Assembly (NCBI RefSeq): GCF_000801105.2
Contig: NC_079512.1
Span: forward strand, 38,085,848-38,149,847
Source: Raphanus sativus
Lineage: Eukaryota; Streptophyta; Magnoliopsida; Brassicales; Brassicaceae
Length of the DNA: 64,000 nt
Direction: 5' to 3'
Made by a program: the position numbers and the translations under genes. This document shows, one piece after another, positions 54,284-64,000 of this stretch (position 1 is its first letter; each line of letters begins with the position of its first letter). The notes below the pieces were generated by a model. The model ran no database searches. It saw nothing but the letters and a program-made list of their open reading frames with translations, and was not told the origin of the DNA.

Positions 54284-55818
54284 TTAATGTGATTACTGGG
54301 CGACCACCTGAATCAATCAAAGGTTTAAACCAAGTCAACAAGGGTAATAACTAATACTACTATGATTTAAGAAACGCATAAAGAAAGGCAATGTGATTGT
54401 CTCTCTCACAGTGCAAACTCGAAGGGTCTTGAGACCCGTCAGGCCTCTTGCTCCAGAAGAGTACAGCATCTCCCTTCTTTGGTGAACAGACAGTTCTCCA
54501 CTGGACTTAGGGAAAACTGTTTCGCCTCCTTCATCAACATCGGACCTGATTATCATTAAAAAAGAAGATTACTAACATATTCTCGTGTCTGATTATGAGA
54601 CACAGATTTATAAAAAAAAGGGGTTGTATGTATGGTTTATCATACAGGTACATAAGGAAAGTAGCAATGCTTCCCAATCCATCATAGTGAGGGTCAAATT
54701 TCTGCCCAACTTCATAATGGATAACTCGAAGACCTTCTCCATTTTCTGCATTTACACCATCACAACTTTAAGTATTACCAAGACAATGTAGTAAGAGTAA
54801 CAACAATATCCTTAGAAAGAATCACATACCTATAGGAAGGAAGGTGAATTCTGAAATCCTCTTCTCAATCGCTTCCACAGTTTTGTCATGTCCTCTACTT
54901 ATAAAACTTCCCGTGCTCGTCCTCACGCTGCATGCACATTAATGGACACTTCCAAATCTCAAATCTTTCTTAATTAAAAATCGAAACAAAACAAAAAGAT
55001 TTTGAGTATACAGAACCTGCTTACTCCTTGCACTCCGGTTATCGCATTACTCACCATTGACCTCACCATCTTAGGTTTCGCGAGGTTAATCAAGTGCTCA
55101 CTTCTTCATTTTTCTTTTACATAAATTTTTTATATTGAACAGAGCATATGATCAATGAGCCCTAAACCTTTGAAGTGTTTAGAGCACCATCCAATCTAAA
55201 AGGAGTTCTCATCATAAAGAAAAATGAAAAATAAATTAAATTAGAGAGAATAGCAAAAGGTTCTCACTGCAGGACTTTTAAGAACTGGTATAACTAAATT
55301 ATTATATCTTTTCTTTAGAACCTTAGAGAGGCTGTAACTGTTAATGTTGTTATAAATCCTTTTAAAAGATGAAGCCAGGGATAGGTTGTTACATTCTTTC
55401 TCATGAGAGAAACATGTGTCAGTTGATCCTATGTGTTTTTTTTACTGTAAGAAGATCTAAAGCACAAACCCTAGACAAGTTCTAGTTTATTTCTGGCAAG
55501 CTATACGAACTAGCATGCAGATAGCAAAGTCTTATAAACCATATGAACTAGCATGCAGATAGCAAAGTCTTATAAACCAAATAAAGTATCTAAAATCAAA
55601 ATCTTATCCCAAACGAATAATAAAAAAAAGGAAGGAATTACCAAAAAATTGTGGTAAAGGAAAGCTCTAGGTTTCATTGAGATTACTTCAGGCCAACGCT
55701 CATGAGGAAAGCGCAACGAATCATCAACCTTCTCTATGTTACACGTAAGTGCTGTCAACAGAGGGGGAAGAAAACACAACAAGATTGATAAATTATTAAA
55801 GTCATCAATTTTCACGTT
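54284..55818 (-). pseudogene. Prolyl 4-hydroxylase-like, copy B, broken
   Basis: Homologous to copies A and C, but damaged in four ways. Exon 1 (ends 55642) is cut at about 55818 and fused to transposon sequence. Exon 2 lacks two bases in the AATGAAGAATGTGAGCA region (near 55100). Exon 5 lacks one base after GGTGAA (near 54486), moving the frame out after GELSV. The last exon loses homology after GRPVI, so the KGNKW segment for 2-oxoglutarate binding is absent. The iron-binding His-x-Asp (PHYDGL) is still visible in exon 4. It cannot make an active enzyme. Confidence 0.85.
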
Positions 55819-55828
55819 TACATGCCAC

Positions 55829-56664
55829 CAGTAGCGGATCCAGAACAATTATTTGTCGGGGGCACATGATTAATAAGTATATTAAATAATATTAAACTAA
55901 TTCATATAAAGTAAATTACAACATATTTTTTTAAATGGTAAACCATTAATCATAAAAATAATAAAACTGCAAGAAAATAATAAACTTTAGTTTTGTTCAA
56001 CTCAGAACAGATTTTATAAAATAATTTTATTTTTTCTTACTAATGTAACTAATTGCAATAACATACTGTTACAATTAATTTGAATATATATAAATATTAG
56101 TCTTCAAGTTTGCAGATATATAAGTAATATAACAGTATATCAATATCATACATAACTTGTTTATATTCATCATATCATAAGGAACTAACTCTAAAATATT
56201 AAACAAAGTTAAATGGATTGATTAGTTTTATTTCTTTATCAGCAATTGCTACTGTCTCCTATTAAAGGAATTGATTTAAAAATGTGCTAAAAGTTGAAAT
56301 CTAAAAAATGAAATATATACTGTAATAGAAAATCTATGAAAAAACAAATAGAAAAGGAAAAGAAATGCTAACAGAAAAATAATAAATATTAACAATAAGA
56401 CAAAAAGTAGGACAAGTCACAAATAAGAACTGTGAAAAAGATATTGTAAAAGTAGAGGTGTAGACATTAGTTGTACAAGAGATAAAAGTAAACCAGGGAG
56501 AAAAAATCAACGTGATTGGCCTCGAACATTGTAACTACTCAACGTAACCGGAGGCATCTATACTAATTGTTCCACGTAATCAATAGTGACAGTGTTAACT
56601 AAGTAAAATTTATAAAGTAGCTGGGGGCACGTGCCCCGTACGTTGTACTGTAGATCCGCCACTG
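55829..56664. mobile_element. Nested non-autonomous DNA element in the CACTA remnant
   Basis: Ends CAGTAGCGGATCCAG and (reverse complement) CAGTGGCGGATCTAC, flanked by CAC at 55826-55828 and 56665-56667. Removing it with one CAC restores a continuous transposase reading (AGG-TGG-CAT). AT-rich, 836 bp, with no coding frame. The CAGTGGCGGA terminus resembles hAT-type ends, but the 3-bp duplication does not fit hAT's 8 bp, so the superfamily is open. Confidence 0.65.
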
Positions 56665-57600
56665 CACCTCATCCATGCAGCAGTTCTTTCCGATTAGTAT
56701 AATCTTTTTAATCTGTTTTTAATTGGTAGATACCACATCCTTTAGTACGGTACCCTATTCCTCTCACGTCCTTACGGCTTGAATCCTGGTTTCTTGCAGA
56801 ATCGACACTCTTCTAACTTCTCATCATCTTTCCAGTAGATCATGCAATTATCGATGCAAACATCTATCATCTCCGAAGGCAACTCAAGACTATAAATCAA
56901 TTTCTGAATCTCATAATAAGATTCAGCTGACACGTTGTCTTCTGGCAAATACTTTTTAAACAACTCCGCCCAAGCATCCATGTAATTCTCAGGTAAATTA
57001 TGATTTGGTTTTAATGTTCATCATCCTAGCTGCTAAAGACAATTTAGAGAGACCTTCTCTACAACCAGTGTAGATTGGTTGATTTGCAGCATCTAACATT
57101 TCATAAAACCTTTTTGCATCCAAATTAGGTTATTCTACATTTTCAGTTTCATGAGCTATTATTGTAGTTGTTTCTAAAAATGCATCAGTAATCATGTCTT
57201 CAACCCTATCATGATCTACCATCTGCTCCTTCCGATGATAACTAGATTCATTATGCAAATGATTCGGTTCTTCACTATTACCAGCATTCTCAAAATTATT
57301 ACTACTACTAGCTTCATTTCCACCATAACCCTCCTCATATTGATACCAAATATAATATTGTGGTGTAAATCCTCTGTTTAGTAAGTGCTTCCATACAGTT
57401 TCACTACGAGCAAATTTTGAATTCTTGCATTTCCGACAAGGGCAGAACATCTTACCGCTTTCTTGCGTGATCGGTGTACAGCCCGCCTGGTGCATGAATG
57501 TCTCTAGCCCGCTTAGAAATGCATCCGTCACTCTACAGGAATCATCTTTATGCGAATACATCCAACTTCGTAACTCGTAAATATTATAGCCATCAACCAT
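56665..57600 (-). pseudogene. CACTA transposase (TNP2-like) N-terminal part, frameshifted
   Basis: MVDGYNIYELRSWMYSHKDD starts at 57600: a transposase-associated domain with the zinc-binding pattern C-x-C-x2-C (FCPCRKC). A frame of 156 residues ends at 57130. Beyond it, homology continues in shifted frames: LDAKRFYEMLDAANQPIY, then WAELFKKYLPEDN with CRFCKKPGFKP (56772-56981), and finally a WYLPIKNRLKRLY-like stretch up to the nested element. Several frameshifts and the missing catalytic part make it inactive. Confidence 0.85.
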
Positions 57601-58070
57601 TTTTTTTTCTGGTTTTTTTCTTTGAATTCGTTTGTGTGTTATTTGAATTGAGAAATGATCATATATAGAGACGATTTTCAAATCTGATAGGTGAAGGTAT
57701 AACATGGATTTTACAACGAAAACATTTACTATGATTTTACATCGTTTTTACATGTTATTTACAACGAATTTACAACGAAGTTAGTTAATTTAAACCCCAC
57801 TATATACGCGTTTTCACCAAAAGTAACGGTAACATGATTCGTCGTAAATCACTCGTAAATTTACAATGAGTTTACAACGAATTGGTCTTTCCACGTAAAA
57901 GCCTCGTAAAATTACATTTATTTTACGACGAAACGATATCGTTGTAACTTTACAACTCATTTACGACGAATATTTATTTCGTCGTAACTTCGTCGTAAAC
58001 ACTACGTAAATTTTCGAGGAAATAATTTTCTCGTAAACTGTCATTGTTATAGCCGCATTTTCTTGTAGTG
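56665..58070 (-). mobile_element. Truncated CACTA (En/Spm-like) transposon
   Basis: Minus-strand 5' terminus is CACTACAAGAAAATGCGGC at 58070. It is followed by typical subterminal repeats (TTTACGACGAA / TTACAACGAA words, about 57710-58020) and then transposase coding remains. The 3' part is missing: it stops where transposase sequence joins hydroxylase copy B at about 55818-55828. Confidence 0.85.
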
Positions 58071-58402
58071 TAATATTTCCTTTGGTTAAAGGGAAAACTG
58101 TTTCGCCACCTTAATCAACGTCCGAGATAACGTAATAGCTAGAATCAAATAAAGAGGATTAACTGACGCATATATGGTTTAGTTTACATGCAGGCACATA
58201 AGAACAGTAGCAAATCGTTGACTTCCCCTTTTGAGTACTCGTCTGTGAAATAGTTATGGTGAGGTTCTTATTTCTGCCCAACTTCACAATGTTGAACTTG
58301 TAGTCTCTCTCCATTTTCTGCACTGACATTACACATTAGGCCCACACGAAAATATAGACTAGCAACAAGACCAGTCCTGCGCATAGGCAAGTTAAACATT
58401 GG
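58071..58402 (-). pseudogene. Fragment of an At4g35810-type prolyl 4-hydroxylase
   Basis: Matches parts of two exons and an intron of the intact gene at 60973-62598. Exon 6-like: SDVD then a stop codon, then GGETVFPLTKGNI up to the CACTA end. Exon 5-like (about 58190-58320): LQVQHCEVGQK then a stop, then EPHHNYFTDEY. Intron sequence follows to about 58400. The CACTA element interrupts the exon 6-like part, and the rest of that exon is gone. Non-functional. Confidence 0.8.
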
Positions 58403-58573
58403 TAAGCCCCAGAGAGCTTTCCCAAAAGGTTTGTTGCAATAAAAATGTTATCAAGGATGAGGATGAGAGTTGCATTACTTTAACTGTGCTTTGTTTTCTG
58501 TTTGTTTTACTTATCTTTTGCTTCTTGCTATTCAACTAGAAGCATTGTCACTGTCAATGCGTTTTAAAATAAA
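58403..58573 (+). pseudogene. Duplicated fragment of the ACO1 3' region
   Basis: Shows clear, diverged similarity to 50412-50589: CAGAGAGCTTTC, GGTTTGTTGCAATAAAAATG, GATGAGAGTTGC, CATTGTCACTGTCAA, GCGTTTT. It has no coding part of ACO1. It lies just left of hydroxylase copy C, just as the real ACO1 3' end lies left of copy A, so it marks the left boundary of the duplicated hydroxylase unit. It lacks the Helitron. Confidence 0.85.
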
Positions 58574-58754
58574 TATGACAACTCTTTTGTTTAACGACCC
58601 CCCACCCAAATGATGGGTAAGACGCATTGATAGAATCTTAAATCATGTTTTCATGGTGAAAAAACTGGAAAAAACAATATATTTTCTTAGATAAACACGA
58701 AACAATAGGTTTCTTATTTTCTTTTCAACTGAGAAAGGGTTAACTCCAGTGACA

Positions 58755-60454
58755 TCACTTTTTGTGAATGAATCCTTTTGGATTGTATTGTTGTGTTTTG
58801 TAGGAGCCTTTGAATTCCTGAGGGTGAAACCATTTAGTTGATGCCCACTTGTTTCCTTTGATTACTGGACGACCACCTGAATCAATCAATCAAAGGTTTA
58901 CATCTCATCAAACTAAGACAAAAAGTGTAATAATACTATGATTTAAGAAACGCATAAAGAAAGGCAATGTGATTGTCTCTCTCACAGTGCAAACTCGAAG
59001 GGTCTTGAGACCCGTCAGGCCTCTTGTTCCAGAAGAGTACTGCGTCTCCCTTCTTTGCTGAAACAGATAGTCTTCCACTGGACATAGGGAAGGCTGTTTC
59101 TCCTCCATCATCAACGTCCGACCTAATTATCATTTAAGAAAAAGGAAGATTACTAACGCATTCTCGTGTCTGATCATGAGACACAGATTCTATAAAAGGG
59201 TTGTATGTATGGTTTATCATACAGGTACATAAGGAAAGTAGCAAGTCTTCCGAATCCATCATAGTGAGGGTCAAATTTCTGCCCAACTTCATAATTGATT
59301 ACTTGAAGACCTTCTCCATTTTCTGCATTTACCATCATCACAACTTAAAACTCCCACAAGACAATGTAAAAGGGTAACAAAAGTATCCATAGAAAGAATC
59401 ACATACCTACAGGGAGGAAGGTGAATTCTGAAATTCTATTCTCAATCTCTTCCACAATTTTGTCATGTCCTCTTCCAATAAAAGTTCCCGTGCTCGTCCT
59501 CGCGCTGGCACATTTTTAAATGGACACTTCCAAATCTCAAATCTTGACATGGGGAGAAACAAAACAAAAAAGAAATTTGAGTACAGAACCTGCTTTCGTC
59601 TCCCCCTCCGTTTCCTGGATCACGCAGCCGTGACCTCTTCATATAAGGTTTCGCGAGGCTAATCAAGTGCTCACATTCTTCATTTTTCTTTACATAAAAA
59701 TTTGTTTTAAACAGAGCATAATATCAATGAGCCGCAAGCCTTTCAAGTGCTTATAAATCATCCAAAAAGATAAATCCGATCGAAGATTACGTTATTACAT
59801 TTTTTTCTCATGAGAGAAACAAGTGTCAGTTTGATCATGTGTTTTTTTTACTGGAGAGTTGTAAGTAAGAAGATAAAAAGCACAAATCCTAGACATGTTC
59901 TAGTTTCTATAACTAGTTTCTATAACTTGTATGACAAGCTAAAACTTATAATTTCAAAAGAGACGTCATATATAGAGCTATAAATGTTTAAAACTATATT
60001 TAATATTTTTTTTTGGGCAGAGCTCATACATAGTTTGAGACGGCACTGCTGGCAAAGTCCCATCTACCATATAAAAACCCTAAATAAAAATCTTTATCCC
60101 AAAAGAAGCTAAAAGAAGAAGAGGAATTACCAAGAAGTTGTGGTAAAGGAAAGCTCTAGGTTTCCACGAGATAACTTCGGGCCAACGTTCATGAGGAAAG
60201 CGCAAGGAAGCATCAACCTTCTCTATCTTACACGTAAGTGCTGTCAACAGAGGGGGAAGAGAACAAAACAAGACTGATAAATTATTTAAGTCATCAATTT
60301 TCACGTTCACTGTATCACCCATTGTTTCTTTGAACGTGTCGATGTGCTGCATAAGGTCTGAAACTCCATATATCTTTAGCTTCTGCAACCTCTCCTTCAG
60401 ATACTGGGAGGCAGTAGACGGTGAAGTCGACATAGACATGGTTAATTCGCGCAA
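58755..60454 (-). CDS. Prolyl 4-hydroxylase-like 2OG-Fe(II) oxygenase, copy C
   Basis: Intact gene, At4g35820 type. Exons (minus): 60131-60454, 59590-59687, 59407-59504, 59223-59322, 58986-59122 and 58755-58876; 292 residues. Iron ligands His193 and Asp195 (DPHYDGF) and His252; 2-oxoglutarate Lys probably Lys262 (IKGNKW). The tail STKWFHPQEF is conserved and ends with FIHKK. It shares with copy A the N-terminal extension of about 80 residues with a hydrophobic stretch (LFCSLPPLLTAL). An inner start lies at 60439 (MSMSTSPS). It is probably the best-preserved copy, since its C terminus is the more typical one. The role, wall glycoprotein hydroxylation in the secretory pathway, is inferred from the family. 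Confidence 0.85.
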
Positions 60455-60972
60455 TAGAATCGAATCAAGGTATCCACTCGTATATGAAGCGCTAACTTTA
60501 TTAAGAAAGCGATTAGGGCTATATGTATTTATCTAGAGGTTTACTTTTTCTTTTTAAAAGTTTAATTTTGCGAGTGATAATAACAAAAAAGAGAGGATGG
60601 CTATACAACTATATATTCTCTTTATACGATAATTAAAAAAAAAATTAAAACTGATCATAAGACATGTTTCTTTATTTAATAATAGAGGTAAGAAAGAAAA
60701 TAGTTCATAAGGTAACAACATTAACTACATAAGTAAAGTTTTACTTAATTAAAGGCCAGAACGCTATTTTGCTGGTGCAGCGTTTTAGTAAGTTTTACTT
60801 AATCAGGATGAGATTAACAATGATACACATACTACTAGTACACGATGATGTTAATGAGATGAGATCATGGAAACCTGCAAAAGAGGACATAATACATTAA
60901 AACAATCTGAGACAATGCAATAGATTCATCACTAAAGTGAGGTAAAGAGCTTTACCTCTTCTTTTTTTTAAC
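60455..60972. other. Spacer between hydroxylase genes C and E
   Basis: AT-rich, no gene seen. It holds the promoter of copy C, and probably a 3' untranslated intron of the next gene (AAGAG|GTAAAGC at about 60955, minus strand; acceptor near 60870). Confidence 0.4.
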
Positions 60973-62598
60973 TCAATTCTCGTACTCGTGAGCGTGAAGC
61001 CATTTAGTTGATGACCACTTGTTTCCTCTAATCACTGGACAGCCACCTGAACCAATCAAAGAAGTTTATGAGAGGTTTTGGTTTTAAATCTCTACTAAGT
61101 TTCATAGAAAGAAAGACAAGCTATCTCTCTTTCCTGACCATGCAAACTCAAAGGGTCTAGAGACCCATCAGGCCTCATACTCCAGAAGAGCAAAGCGTCC
61201 CTCTTCTTTGGCAGAACAGAGAGTCCTTCTTTACCGCATTGTGAGAGCTCGTTCCACCATGGGACATCACTAATATTTCCTTTGGCCAAAGGGAAAACTG
61301 TCTCGCCACCTTCATCAACATCCGAGCTAAGGTAGTAGAATCAAATAAAGAAGATTAACTAACGCGTATATAGTGAAAAATATTGTGAAAGGAATATGTT
61401 TTTACATACAGGTACATAAGGACAGTGGCTACTCGTTGCCCTCCCCTTTTGACGTTGAACTCATCTGTGAAATAGTCATGGTGAGGCTCATATTTTTGCC
61501 CAACTTCATAATGTAGAACTTGTAGACTCTCTCCATTTTCTGCAGTTACATTACACGTTAGCTCCACAAGAAAATGTAGACTAGCAACAGACCCTCTCCT
61601 GGCAAGTGAAACATTAGGCTGTAACCTTTAATTCATTTTTTTATTGAAACATTTACTAAATTGTTTTTTTTTGTCACTGAGCTAAATTGTTTATAGTCCT
61701 TAGATATTAGGACCGCCCGACTAGCATCTTTTAGTTCGGTCCAAAAATCTAAACAGTTATCATGTTTTGGACAAGTAAGAAGCAAAGCCACATACCTACA
61801 GGAATGAATGTGAAATCTGAAATCTTATTCTCAATTTCTTTCACTATTTCGTCATGCCCAGTTTTAAGAAAAGCTCCTGAACTTGTTCGTACTCTGCACA
61901 TTAACGCATTTGGAAATTTAAAATTCAAGAAGTTTCCAAATGCAACTTGAAGGGAGAAAAAGACATGACTGAGTACAGAACCTGCTGTCTTTTCTCCTTC
62001 CAGTTTTGACATCAGCCACCTTTGACTTGGCCATGTTAGGTTTTGCAAGACTAATCAAGTGATCACATTCTTCATTTGTCTTACAAAATTTTAGGAAAAA
62101 CAGAGCCTAAGGTTAAAAAACAGTGACTCATAATACCTTGAGTTGCAAGAAATATATTAACTACATGAATACTAAGCACATATGACATAACAAGTCTAAA
62201 TTTGATTTTAGAGAAACAGCAAATTTACCAAGAAATTGTGGTAAAGGAAAGCTCTAGGCTCCCACGATATAACTTCAAGCCAACGCTCACCACTACTTTC
62301 TTCGTCTCCATAAGTACTCTCCCTGCTTGTCAAAACCAAAACTATTACTCAATCACTTCCACAGGTGCAAACAAGAGCTCAAAAACACCCTTTTCTCTAA
62401 CCTCTGCTCGCTAGTCCGTTCAACAGTTGTCAAATCTGGAGGCCTTGAAGAGATCATGCTGGTCCTGGGCAGTGAAACGATACCGAGACCAAGAAGAATG
62501 AGAATGGAGAAGGGTACAAGTATAAGAACTGTGAAAGCCTGCGTCGTCAATGAAGATTTACGCGGCTGAGGACGGAGGTGCTTCAGTTTCTTCGCCAT
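60973..62598 (-). CDS. Prolyl 4-hydroxylase, type II membrane protein (At4g35810 type)
   Basis: Exons (minus): 62402-62598, 62229-62322, 61982-62079, 61796-61893, 61410-61539, 61139-61326 and 60973-61046; 292 residues. Short basic cytosolic tail (MAKKLKHLRPQPRK), one membrane anchor at about residues 21-43 and a lumenal catalytic domain, so it is expected in ER/Golgi. Iron ligands His182 and Asp184 (EPHHDYF) and His268 (SLHGG). The motif IRGNKW keeps the 2-oxoglutarate Lys (Lys278), though the first Lys of the usual KGNKW is Arg. Exon 6 includes the WWNELSQCGKEG insert typical of this group. The protein ends HAHEYEN. Confidence 0.92.
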
Positions 62599-63410
62599 TC
62601 TTGATTGGATTGTTTGTTTTATCCACAAGTTTTCAAGAAACCGTAGATAAACTGTAAGAGAAGACGTTACACTGAAAACATGCATTTGAATACGGAAAGC
62701 TAAATATGAGTAAATGAGTTGTGTTTGTTTTCGTCTTTCACGTGTTGGTTAGATACAGAGACAGAGTGGCTTCTCATTCTCAACCTATAAGTGCATAGTT
62801 ATCAAGTTCTAGCATAGAGATTCTTTCCTTCATTTATAGTTTTGAGACACTTGTAGTTAAAAGTTAAACTAGTAGCTGAATATCATGTATTGATTAAACT
62901 TGTCAATTGCTATACTGATAAGATTAAGCCTGGTTATTACGACGTTAATTATCATATATATTTTTTCAGAATTAACCTGCCGGCTACTGTATTTTATCCC
63001 AAAAGATGATATATTAACCCTTTGTTCCAAAAAGTATTATATAAATAACTCTAGTTATTGTAGTGTTAAGAATATGGACTAATTATGATGTGTAGAGCTT
63101 AATTATATTGTTCTTTTGAGAAATCTACTAACTAACTTCTGATAATGTTAACTTTATTAGTATAGATAGATTTAAAACAATATTCTGTATGGGTTGAGTA
63201 AACCAGAAATGAATAGCAAGTATAAACCAACTAAACCGATAGATATTTTGATAAGTACCAAAGACTTGTTTCGTCGGTCAGCGTAGAATTTTGGATCCCA
63301 GTTGTTTTTTCCAAAAATAACTTGGCCTAAGACATTAACGGCCCATCTACTCGGCCTATGACATATACGACCCATTTAACAACAACCGACCATTGGGGAG
63401 CCGACTTCTC
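62599..63410. other. Spacer between hydroxylase gene and NRPB1
   Basis: Head-to-head intergenic region of about 1.1 kb in total (to 63676), shared by the divergent hydroxylase and NRPB1 promoters. AT-rich in the left part; no gene is supported. Confidence 0.45.
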
Positions 63411-63420
63411 TATAAATAAG
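63335..63420 (+). promoter_or_regulatory. NRPB1 core promoter
   Basis: A TATA box (TATAAATA) lies at 63411-63418. An inverted CCAAT box (ATTGG) lies about 20 bp upstream, near 63392-63396. A site II-type GGCCCA, a common element of plant housekeeping promoters, lies near 63340. Transcription would start around 63440-63450, giving a leader of about 230 nt that contains a CT repeat. Confidence 0.6.
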
Positions 63421-63676
63421 AGGCTTAGGGTATCAATTCCGCTTCTTCGTTCATCTCTCTCTCTCAATTCGTGAGAGCAAATCCAGATCTGGTCGTGTCA
63501 AACGCGCAGTTAAAAACGAAAAAGAAAAAAAAAATTAAGCTCAATTAAACTGTAAACTGACACACACATATTCAAATAAATTCGAAAAGCGAGGGAAACA
63601 CCCAATACGGTTTTAACTAGATTTTGATCCCAACGTTCTAGATTTTTTCGTTTTCTTTGATCGGAGTTTCACCGTC

Positions 63677-63760
63677 ATGGATACGCGGTTCCCGTTCTCT
63701 CCGGCTGAGGTCTCTAAAGTCCGTGTGGTCCAGTTTGGGATTCTCAGCCCCGATGAGATC
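63677..63760 (+). CDS. NRPB1: RNA polymerase II largest subunit, first exon (partial at window end)
   Basis: Twenty-eight codons, MDTRFPFSPAEVSKVRVVQF...SPDEI, followed by GTAAAG. They match the start of NRPB1 (At4g35800), which forms the catalytic cleft of RNA polymerase II with NRPB2. The first intron extends beyond the window: the 240 bases to the right edge are T-rich intron-like sequence with no further exon that I can identify. Only this exon is visible, so nothing can be said about the rest of the gene. Confidence 0.9.
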
Positions 63761-64000
63761 GTAAAGCTCCTTTTTTTTTTTCCTTTCTTTCTTTTTTTTT
63801 GATCGTAATGCTCCTTTCTTTCTATGTTTTTAAGCTCATTGCTCTCCGCCGTCTGTTTTACCGGCAGGGAAGCAGCAATGAAACTGATAGATTTACTAGT
63901 TATTATTTCATTAAAATAAATAAAAAAAAAACTTAGAGGTTTACTAGTTGTTCGTTTCAATCTGTTGATGTTAGTTGGAAAGTTTCTAATGGCTTTTCAC

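Noticed and set aside
63615..63640. AACTAGATTTTGATCCC in the NRPB1 leader, resembling a Helitron 3' end
   Set aside because: The hairpin is missing and no matching 5' end is visible. It is too short to separate from chance or a very old remnant.

Overview
The window is plant nuclear DNA from the mustard family (Brassicaceae), most likely Brassica or a close relative. Genes have many short GT-AG introns and lie in AT-rich, transposon-laden spacers. I recognise their products as close counterparts of consecutive Arabidopsis thaliana chromosome 4 genes. Identifications and At numbers come from memory of the proteins, not from a search.

Layout: (1) 1.9-4.8 kb, minus, LARP1C (At4g35890 type). (2) 5.2-6.6 kb, a hAT-like element with perfect terminal inverted repeats, an 8-bp target duplication and an internal higher-order minisatellite. 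(3) 7.6-10.0 kb, minus, a secreted, probably GPI-anchored aspartyl protease (At4g35880 type). (4) 10.6-14.2 kb, a retroposon and a Helitron-like AT-rich element. (5) 14.4-30.2 kb, a four-gene block: RABB1B (+), a mitochondrial-type PPR gene (-), the RING-H2 gene NIP1 (-) and cytosolic-type aconitase ACO1 (+). (6) A 100-N gap at 30226-30325. (7) 30.4-51.3 kb, the same four genes again in the same order and orientation, with extra insertions between them. (8) 51.5-62.6 kb, minus, a prolyl 4-hydroxylase cluster: two intact At4g35820-like genes, one broken copy, one fragment of At4g35810 type and one intact At4g35810-like gene. A decayed CACTA transposon and a duplicated scrap of the ACO1 3' region sit among them. 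(9) 63.68 kb, plus, the first coding exon of NRPB1 (At4g35800 type), which runs off the window.

The genes do not form one pathway. They are housekeeping neighbours held together by ancestral gene order: RNA binding, Rab trafficking, organelle RNA/PPR, plastid RING protein, aconitase, proline hydroxylation and RNA polymerase II.

The main question is whether the repeated block is a real tandem duplication or two haplotypes placed in series. The copies meet at a placeholder gap. They differ by several transposon insertions in the spacers but are almost identical across ACO1. ACO1 copy 1 carries a one-base homopolymer frameshift that truncates it. The window also offers clean natural experiments on transposons: Helitron filled and empty sites, a 19-bp retroposon scrap with a 16-bp target duplication, and a transposase-hydroxylase fusion junction. 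I found no tRNA, rRNA, CRISPR array or defence-type system.
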